A DNA stretch of 64,000 bases. Source: Castanea sativa. Lineage: Eukaryota > Streptophyta > Magnoliopsida > Fagales > Fagaceae. Position numbers and translations under genes: made by a program. This document shows, piece after piece, positions 11,185-23,334 of this stretch. Numbering within the stretch: the stretch's first letter is position 1; the number at the start of each line of letters is the position of its first letter. Under the pieces are notes generated by a model that saw only the letters and a program-made list of their open reading frames with translations, had not been told where the DNA came from and made no database searches. The DNA lies in contig NC_134016.1 of NCBI RefSeq assembly GCF_040712315.1, forward strand, positions 5,382,782 to 5,446,781, in the 5' to 3' direction.

Positions 11185-13445
11185 ATTTTTTTTTTTATGA
11201 TTCATGTTAATAGGTGTTCCTAGGGTAATTATTAGTAAACAATTTTAGGAAATTTTTTATACCATCTTTATGGAAAATTGAAAATTTTTTGGAAACATTT
11301 ATTATTATTTTTTTCTTTTCCTATAAAAGCTTTCCTAAAATAGTTCACTAACAAATGTTCTTGGGACATTCCTTAATTTTTCCCTTTATCTATATCATAA
11401 ATTAGTTATAAATCACCAAGAGGGAGGAATTATACCGTTCTCAAGTTTGACGGAATTTAACCTGATTTATCTTAAGATTGACTAAAATTTGACTAAAACT
11501 GACTGTTCGATTGGGATGAATTTGAGTTCATACTAAAAATAATTAAACTCCCATTAAATTGGCTACTCACGAAGTTAGAAGGGACTTAAAACAAGCAAAA
11601 TATTGTAAAAATAATGAAGAAATATGTGACTCCTAGCCAATTTTTAGATTAAGTGTCCAAAAGCTTGGTTATAGTTTGATTGAATTATAATCAAATGACT
11701 ATGGTTGGCAATATAAGGAGTTCTTGGAAAGGTCTCATGACAAATTTTGATTTGGTATACTTGGATCATAAAAATTCCACTGGAATGAAAAAATAATTTA
11801 CAAAATTATTAAAGTGGACATTTTAAAGTATAAACTTTGATTTTGACACTACCTTCCAAAGCCTCTAACTTACAAAATCTAAAAATTGAATCCAAAAGTC
11901 GATGTCTTTAGAATGTAGACACCATTTTCTAACTAAACCTTATTTGAACCAAATAGAGGTTGTAAATGCCACAAAGTAAAGTTGCAAGGATAGAAAAAAC
12001 TATGCGAAACCTATAAAAATCAAGTTGATGTGTCTTCCTTGCACATGAATTCTCACCATTCTTGAAAAATGGATCCAAAAGGTTGGTACTTTCTTGAATT
12101 AGAAGTGATTATATACATCCTGGAAGAAATGGCATCTGAAGTCTGAAGATCACATCTAGATAGTGAGATATCGTTCGTGATAAAAATCAACTTTGGAGTT
12201 TCATTCCATTTGGACCAGCCTACTTCTGAGACTAATAAATTTTTGCACAATGTAACAAATGACATAAATTAGATTCTTTAGAAAGTACGCTGCATAAGCT
12301 TTCCGATAACAGTAAGAATGTAGAAATCGGAGTCTAAAAAGGTCTCCAACCAAGTGCATAAATTGAGTGCCTGAAGAGAGAGATTAGAGACAAATAATTG
12401 ACTCTTTTTTTCTTTAACTTTCAATTTTTGTTGTTTGCTTGTTTTACCATACTAATTAACTTCAAGTTTATTTCTTTCTATATTTTCCCACCTAGCCCAT
12501 TTCCACAATTTACTTAAATGCTATTGCTTTTATGAAAATAATTAAGGTCCTTCCTAAAATAGATAACCACCCTAATTAAAACTAAATTCCAATTCAGATA
12601 TTAGTCTCAATGTAAAATCGCTTAAAAATAATGTTTGAGTGGTATAACGTGTGTTTAATTCGTCCAATAATATAATACCATGATATTTTTATTATATCAT
12701 GTTATTTTTGATTCAATTATTTAAATTTTATATTAGACAAACTAAACACATATGATAAATTTATCTTGCATTTAATAGAAAAAATAGATGGAGGAGTTAT
12801 TGGTGCAAATAGAATATAAATTCAGGGTGTAAAATCCAAATTTTGAAATGTCAAAGTGCAAAATTTAAAGACTCTTAAACTTTAAAAGTATAGTTAATTT
12901 ACACTTTAAGATAGCGTTTGGTATGAAGTAATGTGTTAGGATTCTTAGGAATTTTGAAAGATTCTTACATTTGATTGTAAATCACTCAAAAAAATCAAAT
13001 ACCGGGAATCATATGCTAAGAGTATCTTGATTCCCTCTTAATACCCTTTTTGTGGGAATGTAAATTCTCTTTTAAAAAGGTGAGTATCCACATTTCGATG
13101 TTAGGATAAAGTTGCATTTTGTTTAAACTGACAATTTTACCCATTCTTCCTACCCTTTAACTAATAGAAATAAAATAAATAATAATTCTTATAAAATGAC
13201 AATTAAATAATTATTTTTGTGTTATGCATGTCATTCAAAAAAATTTATACTATATTTATTTTGAATTTTTATGATTTATAGTTCATATTTTGTTTCTCAT
13301 TATTTATTTTGAGGAAGATAAAAAAAAAAAAAATTTGATGTTGTATTTATGAATCAAATGGTATTTTGGGAAATTCATCTCATATTCTCAAGATTTTTAT
13401 TAGATTCCAAATCAAACCAAATTGAAATAGTTACATTAACACATA
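11185..13445. other. Non-coding AT-rich stretch
   Basis: I find no gene or well-bounded repeat in this stretch. A segment near 12912 (GCGTTTGGTATGAAGTAAT) resembles the start of a TIR element, but no convincing partner end could be fixed. Confidence 0.45.
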
Positions 13446-13454
13446 TCCAAGTTA

Positions 13455-15168
13455 GGTATAAATGTACTTTTGGTCCCTATATTTTGAGGTCATTTCTATT
13501 TTGGTCTCTATATTTCTATTTTACCACTTTTAGTCTTTATTTAGAAAAACGTCATCCATTTTAGTCCTTTTCGTCAGTACCCTAATAGAAAAATCATAGG
13601 TGGCCAATGGTGGATTAAAATATTAATTTCTCTCTCTTATGTGTCACCTTTACGCCTAAATGAAAAGCCACATCATTATTTTTTTCTTTTATCAAATTAT
13701 TTTAAAATAAAATAAAATTTTAGTTATTATTTAATTATTTAAATAATAATTAAATAATAGAAATTCATTTTCCATTTGTTTTCTTCTTCCTTTTAAGAAA
13801 AATTCAAGAATTAATCTTATAATCTCTCTCTCTCACTCTCTGGTGTGTGTTTGTGTCTTTATAGTCTTCTTCTTCTTTCACTTCTTTCTTTTCAGATAGT
13901 TTCCCTTCCATTTTCATTTTCCCCTTTCTCTGGGCTCTCGATCTCTCTCTCAGCTCCCTTTCAGTTTTCTATCTTTCTCTCTTTTTCCTATATGGGTTTG
14001 ATTTGGGTTAAAGAGAGAGAATGAGGGGCTAGATCGGTGGTGGTGGAAGTGGTGGTTACAGATCAGTAGTGGAGGTGGTGGTTGTAGATTGGTAGTAAGG
14101 TAGTGGAGGGGCTTAGATTGGCGGTGGAGACTAGCAATCAAGGTGGAGAAAGACAGACTTAACTTGGTGGAGGTGGAGATCAATGGTGTTGGTTGGGTTT
14201 TATGGGTCTGGGTGGCGGTGGTCAGTTGGGCTCATAGGAGGTCGGTAGATTTGGATTTTTTGGCCATTGGTGGGGTTTGAAGGTGGTGGATTGGTAGAGG
14301 ATTTTCTAGGTATTTTGTTGTGTTTGGTTGAGTTTTCATGTTTGGTTGGTTGGGTCCGGTAGAGATGTTTTAGTGTTTTGGTTGAGATGTTGTGTTTTGG
14401 TATTTTTGTGATTGCTGGGTTTTGGTCTCATTTGAAAATTGTTGTGTGTTTTACATGTTTGGTTGCTAAGAAAATGCAAGAAGAGAAACAAAAATATTGA
14501 TTTTTATAATTTTCTAGCAATGAGTTATTTGATGAAGAACATCATCAATTCTGGGAAAGTGAAGAAGAACATGAACAATTCTGGGGAAGTGAGAAAGAAC
14601 ATGAACAGTTATGGGAAGAACACAAAGAACATAACAAAGACATGATATTCCAACAAAATAATAAAAAGAAAAAATAATGAAATGAATGGCAGATGGAGAA
14701 ATTAAACTGAGAAATATCTAGGGAAGAAGAAGAAAATAAAGAAGAAAAAGAAATTAAGCACAAACAAAACAGATCTAAATTCTATCATTTTTTTTATAAA
14801 TTTTAAAATTGATAAATTTAATTTTTTAAGTTAGATGCTGACAGAAATGCTTATGTAGTATTTTTAATATTATTTTAATAGACACATCAGTATTTACTGT
14901 GCAGACAGTGCATTTTGTTTGTCACGTAGGATATTTTTGTTAAATGAATGACAGTAAGGACCAAAATAGAATGTAATTTTTGTTTTAAGGATTAAAAGTG
15001 GTAAAATAGAAATGTATGAGCTAAAATAAAAATAACTCAAAATGTAAGGACTAAAAGTGGTAAAATAGAATGTAATTTTTGTTTTAAGGACTAAAAGTGG
15101 TAAAATAAAAATGTATGAGCTAAAATAAAAATAACTCAAAATGTAAGGACTAAAAGTGCATTTACGCT
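13455..15168. mobile_element. Mutator-like fold-back element, copy 3
   Basis: The left end GGTATAAATGTACTTTTGG and the right end (reverse complement AGCGTAAATGCACTTTTAG) head long inverted arms containing the GGTCCCTATATTTT / CCACTTTTAGTC blocks also seen in the elements at 27200-30760. Flanks are TCCAAGTTA (13446-13454) and TCCAAATTA (15169-15177), an 8/9 match, as expected for an old 9-bp Mutator-type duplication. The right arm contains a roughly 100-base tandem duplication (about 14955-15155). The interior (about 13830-14760) is CT-rich then GGTGG-rich and may be captured gene or leader sequence; no transposase is seen. Confidence 0.72.
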
Positions 15169-15473
15169 TCCAAATTACTAGGTATTACATTTTTTGGAAT
15201 TTGGATGCCGGAGATAATGTAAGTACTCTAACCTAAACTTAAGACGACCCATTTCATACATTTTAAAGCCAAAAATAAAGAAAAAGGAAAAATCCCAAAG
15301 TCGTGGGATGCTTTCATTCTTTAGCTAGCAAAAGAAATACTCTTCGACAATTGACATCACTATTTCATTCTTCCGCTAGTGAAAGAACACTCTCACCTTA
15401 GACCATAATAGCACAAATAAATGTGCTTTTAGGCTAAGGCTACAGCATTCTCCATCCTGATCTGATCCTGACT

Positions 15474-16946
15474 TTAATGTCGGACCATGAATGCCAGGGC
15501 AACGACCAAAAGCAAAGCAACACAAGCTATGCCAACAACCCAAAGATAATTGGGAAGGAACATAGCTGTCATTAGTAAGAACCCTGTCGCAATAGCAGCA
15601 AATCCTATCCCTTCGAAAACTTCTGCAATTGGTGGCCTTCTACGGACTAGCAAGACAGAAGCGATACAACAAAGGTAACCCACCATGTTACTTACCACAA
15701 TACAACTTAGGAAGATCTTGTTGACAGAGGATTGGCCACTGAAATGGAAGGAAATTACAGAAGCAGATGTTTGGGTTGCGACTGTGATGGACATCTTGAT
15801 TAGTTCAGTTATGTCCGCAGGTGGTCTATAATTCCTACCTCTATCTCTGCCTTCTAGGTCACCTCCATCTCTATCTCCACCTCCACCTTCGCTTCCGCCT
15901 CCACCTCTCCATCCACCCACTCCTCCACTAGTCTCTCCACCTCCACCTCCACCCACTGCTCCACCAGTTTCTCCACCTCCACCAGTCTCTCCACCTCCAT
16001 CTCTCCCTCCACCCACTCCTCCATCGGTCTCTCTACCTATGCCTTCCTCATCACCTCCTCCTCCACCTTCATCTCTCCCAACACTTGCGCTTCCACCTCC
16101 ACTTTCCTCTTCCTCTCCGCTATTACTCCCTCCGGTTTCAACATAGTAATTAGTGGCTTCAACAAAGCAATTAGTAGCTTCAATAAGCCCATCTTTAGAA
16201 TCAGAAAACAAAGGTTGTAGATGTGGGTAAAAAAGTAGACCAGTGAAGACCGTCGAGAGTAACTTGAAGCATGAGTCATCGAATCTTTTGGGTCCATCTC
16301 CACCGGTGCCATTGCCTCCCCCTTTGCTTTCAAAGCTCATCAAGTCCTGTGAGCTCCAATTTTCTCGTAGAACGCCCTCAGCCCCGCCATTGCCTTTATC
16401 AACACTACCAAGTACAACAACTCTAGGATGCTGCTCCGGGCTCCCTTCCAAACACTGCAATATATCATCATACTCCTTGAAGCTCAGTTGGTGGAAACTC
16501 ATGGTTGCCCATGAATTAACAGCACGTTTTTCTTTTCTTGATGGAAGAAAACGAAGTTCTCCGAAGATCTTCAGCAAAATCAGCGTGATCACCAGGCCGC
16601 TAAGAACCTGCTTTGGTCCCAGGTTCCTATTTCCATTGCTGCCTCTTCCCACAGCACCAGCATTAGCTGCTATTGCCGTCCATGCCAATAAAGGCTGTTC
16701 TATAAAACCTAGGCCTGCACCTTCATCACCCTTGCCACCCACAAGCAATGGTAGGGTTCGTTTAGAAAGTTGTGACTGCACGTGCATATGCATATGATAT
16801 GATGCCACGCCAAGTCTTGAATAAGGCAGAGAAACCAATTGGTCCCTCGAGATCATATCTGGGTTTTTTGGAGGATAATCAGAAAACGCAGAGCTCGCAA
16901 CCACAAAAACCAGAAAAAAAGGAAGGGTTATATTAGCCAGACCCAT
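15474..16946 (-). CDS. Family A2: secreted/membrane Gly-rich protein with C-terminal membrane core
   Basis: The protein has 490 residues from the chosen start. An ATG three codons upstream exists (16955), but MGLANITLPF aligns with the starts of A1 and A5, so this one is preferred. The signal peptide ends before DYPPKNP. PLLVGGKGDEGAGLGF, a middle hydrophobic segment (VLSGLVITLILLKIFG) and VVVLGSVDKG blocks follow. A tract rich in GGG and repeated ETGG/GGVG units comes next, then the core starting MSITVATQTSAS, with RRRPPIAEVFEGIG between membrane segments and a final membrane segment ending in VRH. The gene is divergent from B2 across 1.1 kb, with a TATA-like run at 17008-17023. The leader contains AGAATTTGCTTTAGTTCA, also found before A5. 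Function is unknown. Confidence 0.78.
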   Translation of the reverse strand: MGLANITLPFFLVFVVASSAFSDYPPKNPDMISRDQLVSLPYSRLGVASYHMHMHVQSQLSKRTLPLLVGGKGDEGAGLGFIEQPLLAWTAIAANAGAVGRGSNGNRNLGPKQVLSGLVITLILLKIFGELRFLPSRKEKRAVNSWATMSFHQLSFKEYDDILQCLEGSPEQHPRVVVLGSVDKGNGGAEGVLRENWSSQDLMSFESKGGGNGTGGDGPKRFDDSCFKLLSTVFTGLLFYPHLQPLFSDSKDGLIEATNCFVEATNYYVETGGSNSGEEEESGGGSASVGRDEGGGGGDEEGIGRETDGGVGGGRDGGGETGGGGETGGAVGGGGGGETSGGVGGWRGGGGSEGGGGDRDGGDLEGRDRGRNYRPPADITELIKMSITVATQTSASVISFHFSGQSSVNKIFLSCIVVSNMVGYLCCIASVLLVRRRPPIAEVFEGIGFAAIATGFLLMTAMFLPNYLWVVGIACVALLLVVALAFMVRH

Positions 16947-18062
16947 ATTGCACATTTGAACTAAAGCAAATTCTACAGATGGTAAATACTACGGCAAAAG
17001 GAACGAGATATGTATATATATAATCGTTCCCAACAAAGAAAATTTCAGTGAAAGAACCAGGATAGCATTGGGGTATTTCTTTGCAAGTTAAGCTCGTCTT
17101 TACCAACGCGTTTTCACCATCTAGAATCTCTGCAAATTAAGGCTAAAGGAACACCAAATTCCTTCTTTAGGACTGGTTTTACATGCATTTTTTTTTTTTG
17201 TAAATAATTTCTCTTCATCGTTAACGAGAATTTGGAAAAATAATGAAAATTTTTATCTAAATTCATATATTGGAGACAATATATTACAAATTTGGTTTTT
17301 AATTGCTAAATTGAAACCAATTAAAGCTCATCATTCCTATCAAAAAAAAAAAAAAAAAAGCTCATCATTCTATTGGACTAAAATAACGCACAATTAAACA
17401 AAATGAAATTAAATTACATTTGACAATCTTCAATTAAATTAAATATGATATTTTCTTGGAATTCTTTGATTTAACCTTATAGGTTGTATTTTTTTTTAAT
17501 TATATATATATATATCATATATAAATAATTTTTGCTGAAATTTCATGAAAATTGAACTCGATAATTATGAATCCATTTAATTTAAAATTAACTGTACAAC
17601 CTGTGAACAAGAATTAATGTGCACAAAAAGTGTTCAAATAACATTTTCCATGTAAAAATGTTAAACCATTTTCACGCAATAGTTTCGTGATATCAATGTA
17701 CAGTGAAATTTGGAGAAGTACGACACGGTAATTAATAAACAAGACAAGAAAGGTAAATTTCTTCGCAAGTATAGTCCCCATTCCTGCCAAATCTTCACCA
17801 TCTAGCTAGAAATTCCTCTCTAGATGAGCAGGAAAGTTTCATGCAAGTTTCTGTTCAGCTTCCTTGCAATTGATTTTAAATTACCATGGAGTCTTTTTTT
17901 TTTGGGTAGTGTGATGGAGTCATGGGTCAATGCTTTCACACTTGACTCATAGCTTTTGGATGAAATTTTCTAAGGAAATTCCGAAGGTTTTAGGGTTGTC
18001 TTATGTCTATATAAACCCAGCAGTCACAAAATGTTTGATATTAGCTCCCATTCTGAAAAATA
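16947..18062. promoter_or_regulatory. Shared A2/B2 bidirectional spacer
   Basis: This is the simplest form of the A/B spacer. An A-proximal motif GTTTTCACCATCTAGAATC lies at about 17110, and a B-proximal full motif TTCACCATCTAGCTAGAAA at 17794-17812 follows AAATTTCTTCGCAAGT. TATA-like boxes serve both directions: about 17008-17023 (minus, A2) and 18008-18015 (plus, TATATAAA, B2). Both motif copies have the same orientation on the + strand, so they are direct rather than inverted repeats. Confidence 0.65.
18008..18015 (+). promoter_or_regulatory. TATA box of gene B2
   Basis: TATATAAA lies 47 bases before the B2 ATG and is followed by CCCAGCAGT, as in B1. It also matches TATATAAA before B3 (33024-33031). 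Confidence 0.65.
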
Positions 18063-18500
18063 ATGGAGTCTGCCATCCTAAAGGAACGTGATGTATTTTT
18101 CTCTGAAATGAGGTATTCAGTCGCAAAAACTATTCTATCTTTTCCTTTAAGGTTTATCATATATGCTTCTAGCACCATGGGTACCATGTTTATGCTTCTT
18201 CCTCATGAACAAGTGGATGATAGTTTAGTTCCGATTGTTGTCTTCAAAGACCAGCCAATTGCATATCATGCCTTCCTAATCTCCATCATGCTCTCGTTTA
18301 CCGGTGCCTATAATTCTTTGTTGATCCAACACAGGCCAAGAGCTGAAAGATTTTGCAGGGTTTATGCCATGGCTTCCATGATATCAGCTTTAGCAATACT
18401 CTTATACGCCACGGTTCATTGGGGTTTCAGGTATCGTCCATATTTATCAGAACATGAAATTAGGATTTGGATGGAGAAGTATACTCCTCTTTATTGGTAA
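18063..18500 (+). CDS. Family B2: small three-segment membrane protein, PGG-like
   Basis: The 145-residue protein has the family plan: a short charged N-terminus (MESAILKERDV), FPLRFIIYASSTMGTMF as the first membrane segment, LPHEQVDDSLVP, FKDQPIAYHAFLIS entering the second segment, RPRAERFCRVYAMASM, a third segment, and the tail RIWMEKYTPLYW. Compared with B1 it lacks the extra N-terminal residues, and G is replaced by D in the DGSPVP motif (DDSLVP). Start and leader match B1. A poly(A)-type AATAAA lies at 18846-18851 in sequence homologous to that after B1. The gene is divergent from A2; the arrangement suggests co-expression, but this is inference. Confidence 0.78.
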   Translation: MESAILKERDVFFSEMRYSVAKTILSFPLRFIIYASSTMGTMFMLLPHEQVDDSLVPIVVFKDQPIAYHAFLISIMLSFTGAYNSLLIQHRPRAERFCRVYAMASMISALAILLYATVHWGFRYRPYLSEHEIRIWMEKYTPLYW

Positions 18501-19557
18501 TTACATCGATCTGCACTCTGCAGTTTCACCTTGATTGTACAAAGTGAAGGTAAGTAGGCGTACTTTCCTTCACTTTAGTATACTCCTCTTTAGTATTATT
18601 ATTTTTTGTTAAGTCTACCTGATGTGCAATAAAAAAGCGTTGGGTATTGCAATTATTCATCTAGAAAAAAGAATTTTTTTTTTTTTTTTTTACTTTCTGC
18701 TTAATTAGAAAGAATCTTGTTTCATTTCATGAAACAATTAATGTCATGTGATCAGTGGAACTGGAAGAGCCTTCATTTTGTATTTTATAGTTTTGCTTTA
18801 TCCTTGATTAGATGAACACTTATGGCGTATTATGTAATTTTGATATAATAAAGTAAATAAATAAATAAATAAAAATTAATGGGAAGATTTGTTAGCTATA
18901 GCTTCAAATTGTTAACTTAGTCCTTTCTCAAAAAAAATTGTTGACTTAGTCTAACGAAGTTGGTGCTTTAAACACTGAAATTCAAAATGATAAGGAGATA
19001 AAAATGGCAAGAACAAAGTTCCGCTCTAAGCTATTTTTTCAAACTGATTACATATTTATATATAAAACTATTTATGTGTAATATTTAAATAAGTCATATA
19101 ATTTATTAAAATTACATATATATATATATAGGGTCACATAAAAAAAACTACACATAAATGATTTTTTTTAGATGTCATATCATGAATTGAAGACTTTTTC
19201 CAGGTAGTAAATGCAAAAATGGTTGATGCAACACCAAGGGCTTCTTAATTCCCTATAAAAAAACGGGGCCTCTTAATGAAATAATTGCAGCAAATTAATA
19301 CAGCTACTAATAGTATTAACTGAACTGGAATGGCAAGTGAGACAATTTCAAATATACTGTGATTCATGCCAATGAACAATGGCTGCTCATCCAAACTATG
19401 ATCTACTGAATATGGTCCAATACTTTCCCAACTATCATGAGTCAGCGACAAATAGTTATCGTAATATAGATTCTATGCAATATCACCAAATGACACGATA
19501 ACGATAGAAAAAGTTAGCTTAAATTTGGGGCGACAACATAGAAAATAATTAAAAATG

Positions 19558-19589
<32 letters not shown>

Positions 19590-20115
19590 CTATATCACTG
19601 AAATTTCATGAATTTAATTTCTATATCCCGCCTCCCCAATTATTGTGATTATCGAATTACTAAAAAAAATTCTCCCAAATTTCCGAAATAGATCTCCACT
19701 TGGGATTTAGATGGCAAACAAAAAAGCCTGATCAGGTAGGAGTTCTACATGAAAAGGTTTATAAAGCCCAATGAAGACAGAGGTTTCCGTCTCTCAGCCC
19801 AATGATTCGTAGCTCAACAAGCACAATGTGATTGGCACTTTGACAGAGTAGGAAAAATTAAAATGAAGAAACAATATCAAGTTTTTGAATCTAATGTTCC
19901 CACCAGTTCCTATATTAAATTTTGAAATTTCTCTTTCTTGAAGTGGTTCTAATTATTATTTTCAACTTTCTTTGAGCTCATCACACTACAAAAACTTAAT
20001 TTGTTTCGACTCATTTTTATGGAAGGTTCACTAAAATTTGTGGATACAATGACTAAACTAGACAAGTGCAAATTGTAGATACTAAATTTTATTTTAAAGG
20101 TTATTAGTACTCTAA
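18501..20115. other. 3' flank of B2 and non-coding stretch
   Basis: The first 900 bases match the region after B1 in patches (shared 3' flank of the duplicated block). After that there is AT-rich sequence with a poly-T tract at about 19560-19589. No gene can be supported. Confidence 0.45.
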
Positions 20116-20361
20116 GGATCCATTTGAATACTGCTGAAAACTGAAAATTAAAAATTGAAAACACTGTAGTAAAATAATTTGTAAATATGTGAATAATGCC
20201 ATAGAACCCATTTTTAATGAAAGTTTTGTTAAAAAAGAGGTTTATGGAACTTGTGAATAGTGCATGAGACTCACTAGAAAAGCATGAAACACTCCTCAAA
20301 AAAAAAAAAAAAAGGGTTAAATATAGACATTGGACGTTTCAGCAGTATCCAAACAGATACT
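20116..20361. mobile_element. MITE with TAA duplication
   Basis: The inverted ends are GGATCCATTTGAATACTGCTG and, as reverse complement of the right end, GTATCTGTTTGGATACTGCTG. TAA lies at 20113-20115 and at 20362-20364. The interior is AT-rich and non-coding. Confidence 0.6.
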
Positions 20362-20364
20362 TAA

Positions 20365-21556
20365 AATAAGTTTAGAAACACTTAAAATAAATATAAAAAA
20401 AGGTAGATGAGTTTTGGCACCAAAGTGTTTACCTTTTCAACCCTCGAAAAAAGGCTAAAAAAATTTTCCTTAAAAAACAGAAGAAGAAAAACACAAATTT
20501 GTTTTTGTTCACCATCTCTCACACACAAAACTCAATTGTGGAAATTTCAAAGCTTTAGATCTAGAAGATCATGGCAATCACATAGCTCTTCATCTCTCTC
20601 GGTGTGGTAGAATGGTAGTCTATGTTTCATCATCTCTCTCAACAAGGTGATCTCAGCAACAACAGAGCATAAAGCTCCTTTGATTAGGTACAAATCAGTT
20701 ATACAAACATAAATGCGTATTATATTGTTTGATTTTTCTACTTTCTTTCTTTGGTGATTTTTTAAATGCATTTCTTATATTATAGTATAAATAAATGGTT
20801 AATAAATAGGATGGTTTTTTAAACCAAAACCACTTTTCTCTATATATATTATTTTCATTGACCTATATTTTGTATAAAAATTAAATTGCATAAAAGTATA
20901 GGGTATATTTAGAAAAAGTGAGACTTTTAAAAAATTATACATTTGTTAAAGATAAAAATAAGTTTGCGTGATAAGCTAAAATAAATAGACCTATAACATA
21001 TAGCTTTACAAAAATAATAGAAATTTACGTAAATTGTACTCTAGGTCTATTCTAAGTAGAGTTATAACTTTTTTTATAATTAAAATTTTAAAAGGATTAT
21101 TCATGTAAATAAATCCCTAAATAGATAAATATAATATAATGAATATGTTATTTTATTGGGAATTTTCTTGCATTCAAATACGGCGTAGAATACACATGAG
21201 TGAATTGTTATTATGCAAGTTGATCTCAAATGCTATATGTACATGTTTGCTTGCACATGCATAAATATTCTTGTCAAATGTAATTTTCACCCCCCCCCCC
21301 TCTCAAGTCAAATCCCCGCTATTGTTAATATATGTGTATGTGTGCACATGTTTTTATTTTATTTTATTTTTGTTTATTAGGTAGGTTTAATCTAATTTTC
21401 ATTTCCATATAAATTTCGTGTGTAAAAGATAAAAGATAAAAGAAAGGAAAAGATTAAAAAAAATATTGGTTGATTTATTTATTTTGTTTTGTTTGTGTAT
21501 TCTTGGGATTCATGGAAGTGTGCATGTTTTATACTGGAGGGAGTTTGAAAGATTGA
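20365..21556. other. Non-coding AT-rich stretch
   Basis: There is no supportable gene. A run of ten or more C residues lies near 21291-21300. The rest is AT-rich filler. Confidence 0.4.
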
Positions 21557-21700
21557 GGGTTCGTTCGGTAGAGGAGTTTGAGTAACTTTGTTTGTATTTT
21601 TTTGAAATACATGTGGATGAAAAAATGTATGAAAATGCGTGTAATGTTATTTAAAAACTGAAAATGTGAGTTTAATTAAGTTACTCTACCAAATGGGGCC
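21557..21700. mobile_element. MITE, family M1 copy 2 (inverted)
   Basis: This copy is the reverse complement of the element at 1859-2004. Ends are GGGTTCGTTCGGTAGAGG at the left and CCAAATGGGGCC at the right, with interior ATGCGTGTAATGTTATTTAA. It is flanked by TGA on both sides (21554-21556 and 21701-21703). Confidence 0.65.
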
Positions 21701-21745
21701 TGAGTTGTGGTGAAAATCAATAATTAGTACTAGCCTCAGAAGCTT

Positions 21746-21748
<3 letters not shown>

Positions 21749-21811
<63 letters not shown>
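21749..21811. repeat. (TA)n microsatellite
   Basis: About 31 TA units without interruption. Confidence 0.95.
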
Positions 21812-21814
<3 letters not shown>

Positions 21815-22415
21815 AAGCACATACTATTGATTTATCTTAATTCAGGGTTTATGTATTTGTCATGCATTTTTCAATCACCAAAACTTTGAAAGTGTGCTGA
21901 GATGTACCAAAAACATTGACACACCCACAAATGTTTGTAATTGTTGATTGCCTAATATGTTGTCCAATGGTTGAAAAAGGTGCAGTCTGGCATTGATGGA
22001 TTGGCTCATGTGCTGGTCTGTGTAAGCAGTTGGTGTTAATTAGACCCTAAGATGTTGTCAATCTGCTGGAGTTGTTATTGACAAATCCTAGGAACTATTC
22101 TATCCCTCTTTCTATTCTGGCTTTAATAGTTCTGGTGTTGTATTGTTAGTCTTGTCGATTTGAAATCTAGCAATCCTAGTAAGTGGTCTTTGAAGGACTC
22201 CGTGTATATCAGAGTGGCTGTTCTCTGCCTGCTGTGAGCTTACGCACTTAATTTGTATTGTGTTTGTTCATAAATATAATCAAAACATAAATTACGTTTC
22301 AAACAGTATCATGGATAACAGAAAAGAAGAAATAAGAAGATAAGAACTCAACACACGATAGAAGATTGGCTAACCATACAGGCTACCGACGATTATTTGA
22401 CCCGAGTTCTATACA

Positions 22416-22844
22416 TCAGACGATCAGTAAAAGATAGTCGGGGAGAAACATAGCTATCATTAGTATGAACCCGAATGCAGCAGCGAGTGACCCTATTCTT
22501 TCTAAGATGCGAGCAATCCGAGGCCTCCTAGAACGTAGGCCAATAGCAGACATGCAACAAATATAGTCTGCTAAGTTGCAAAGCACAACAGAAATCATGA
22601 TAAAAATCCGATCCCCACTAAATTGAAGTGCAAGAGAAGCAGCTATTGTTTGCACAAAAACTGTTATGGACATCTCTGTCAATCTTGAGAACGCTACCCA
22701 CTGTATGGGGTTCTTTTCTCCTCTTCCCCCTTCCAAGTCGTATCGGCCTCTGCTTTCATTTCTGCCTCCAATAACTTTGTCTTCGGCTTGACCTTCACTC
22801 TTAGCACTGTCATGGGCTTGGGAGACATGGTTGGGGGTCATCAT
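22416..22844 (-). CDS. Family A3: short, C-terminally truncated member, no B partner
   Basis: The protein has 142 residues. It lacks the signal peptide, the GGKGDE block and most of the Gly tract of the long A proteins; only GGRNESRGRYDLEGGRG precedes the core. The core runs MSITVFVQTIAASLALQFSG, then membrane segments around YICCMSAIGLRSRRPRIARIL and GFILMIAMFLPDYL. It stops right after LLLIV, where A1, A2, A4 and A5 continue with a glycine and a last membrane segment. The TGA is a likely nonsense change of that Gly codon (GGA in type), and the following codons do not resemble the family. No B gene is found upstream. It may be a decaying gene; I rate it as possibly expressed but damaged. Confidence 0.55.
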   Translation of the reverse strand: MMTPNHVSQAHDSAKSEGQAEDKVIGGRNESRGRYDLEGGRGEKNPIQWVAFSRLTEMSITVFVQTIAASLALQFSGDRIFIMISVVLCNLADYICCMSAIGLRSRRPRIARILERIGSLAAAFGFILMIAMFLPDYLLLIV

Positions 22845-23075
22845 GAAACTGAGATGTGTATAACTGCAGAATCAGAATATGCATTGTTCTCCTATATGTT
22901 TAAGCGACAGTTAATTTATGTTAAAAATTTGTCTCATATGATTAGTAAATTACATCATGTACATCAACAAGAATACAAAAAAAAATATATTATTTGTATT
23001 CCTCCTATGTAATTTTATTGTCCGTTTATCATAATTTTCAAGCAGTAGACTTCGGTGTTCACGCCAAACTATTAA

Positions 23076-23225
23076 GGCACCGTTTGATATACCCATTCAA
23101 ACATATTTTTTCAATTTTTAAATAACATTACACGAATTTTCACGCATTTTTTCACTCACACGTATTTTCACACATGTTTTCAAACACATGTTTTCAGTTT
23201 TTAAGTGCATGTATTAAACACTCCC
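23076..23225. mobile_element. MITE, family M1 copy 3
   Basis: The 150-base element has ends GGCACCGTTTGATATACCC and (reverse complement) GGGAGTGTTTAATACATG. It is flanked by TAA at 23073-23075 and 23226-23228. It sits just upstream of A3, where a B partner would be expected to begin its shared spacer. Confidence 0.75.
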
Positions 23226-23334
23226 TAATGTTCTAAGTTTTCCTTTTAAGGAACTCTGTAAGTATAGAGCAATGAAAACAAACAACCTGCTACATGTTTC
23301 TTATTATATTTTTTGATGGATTTGTAGTCAGTGT

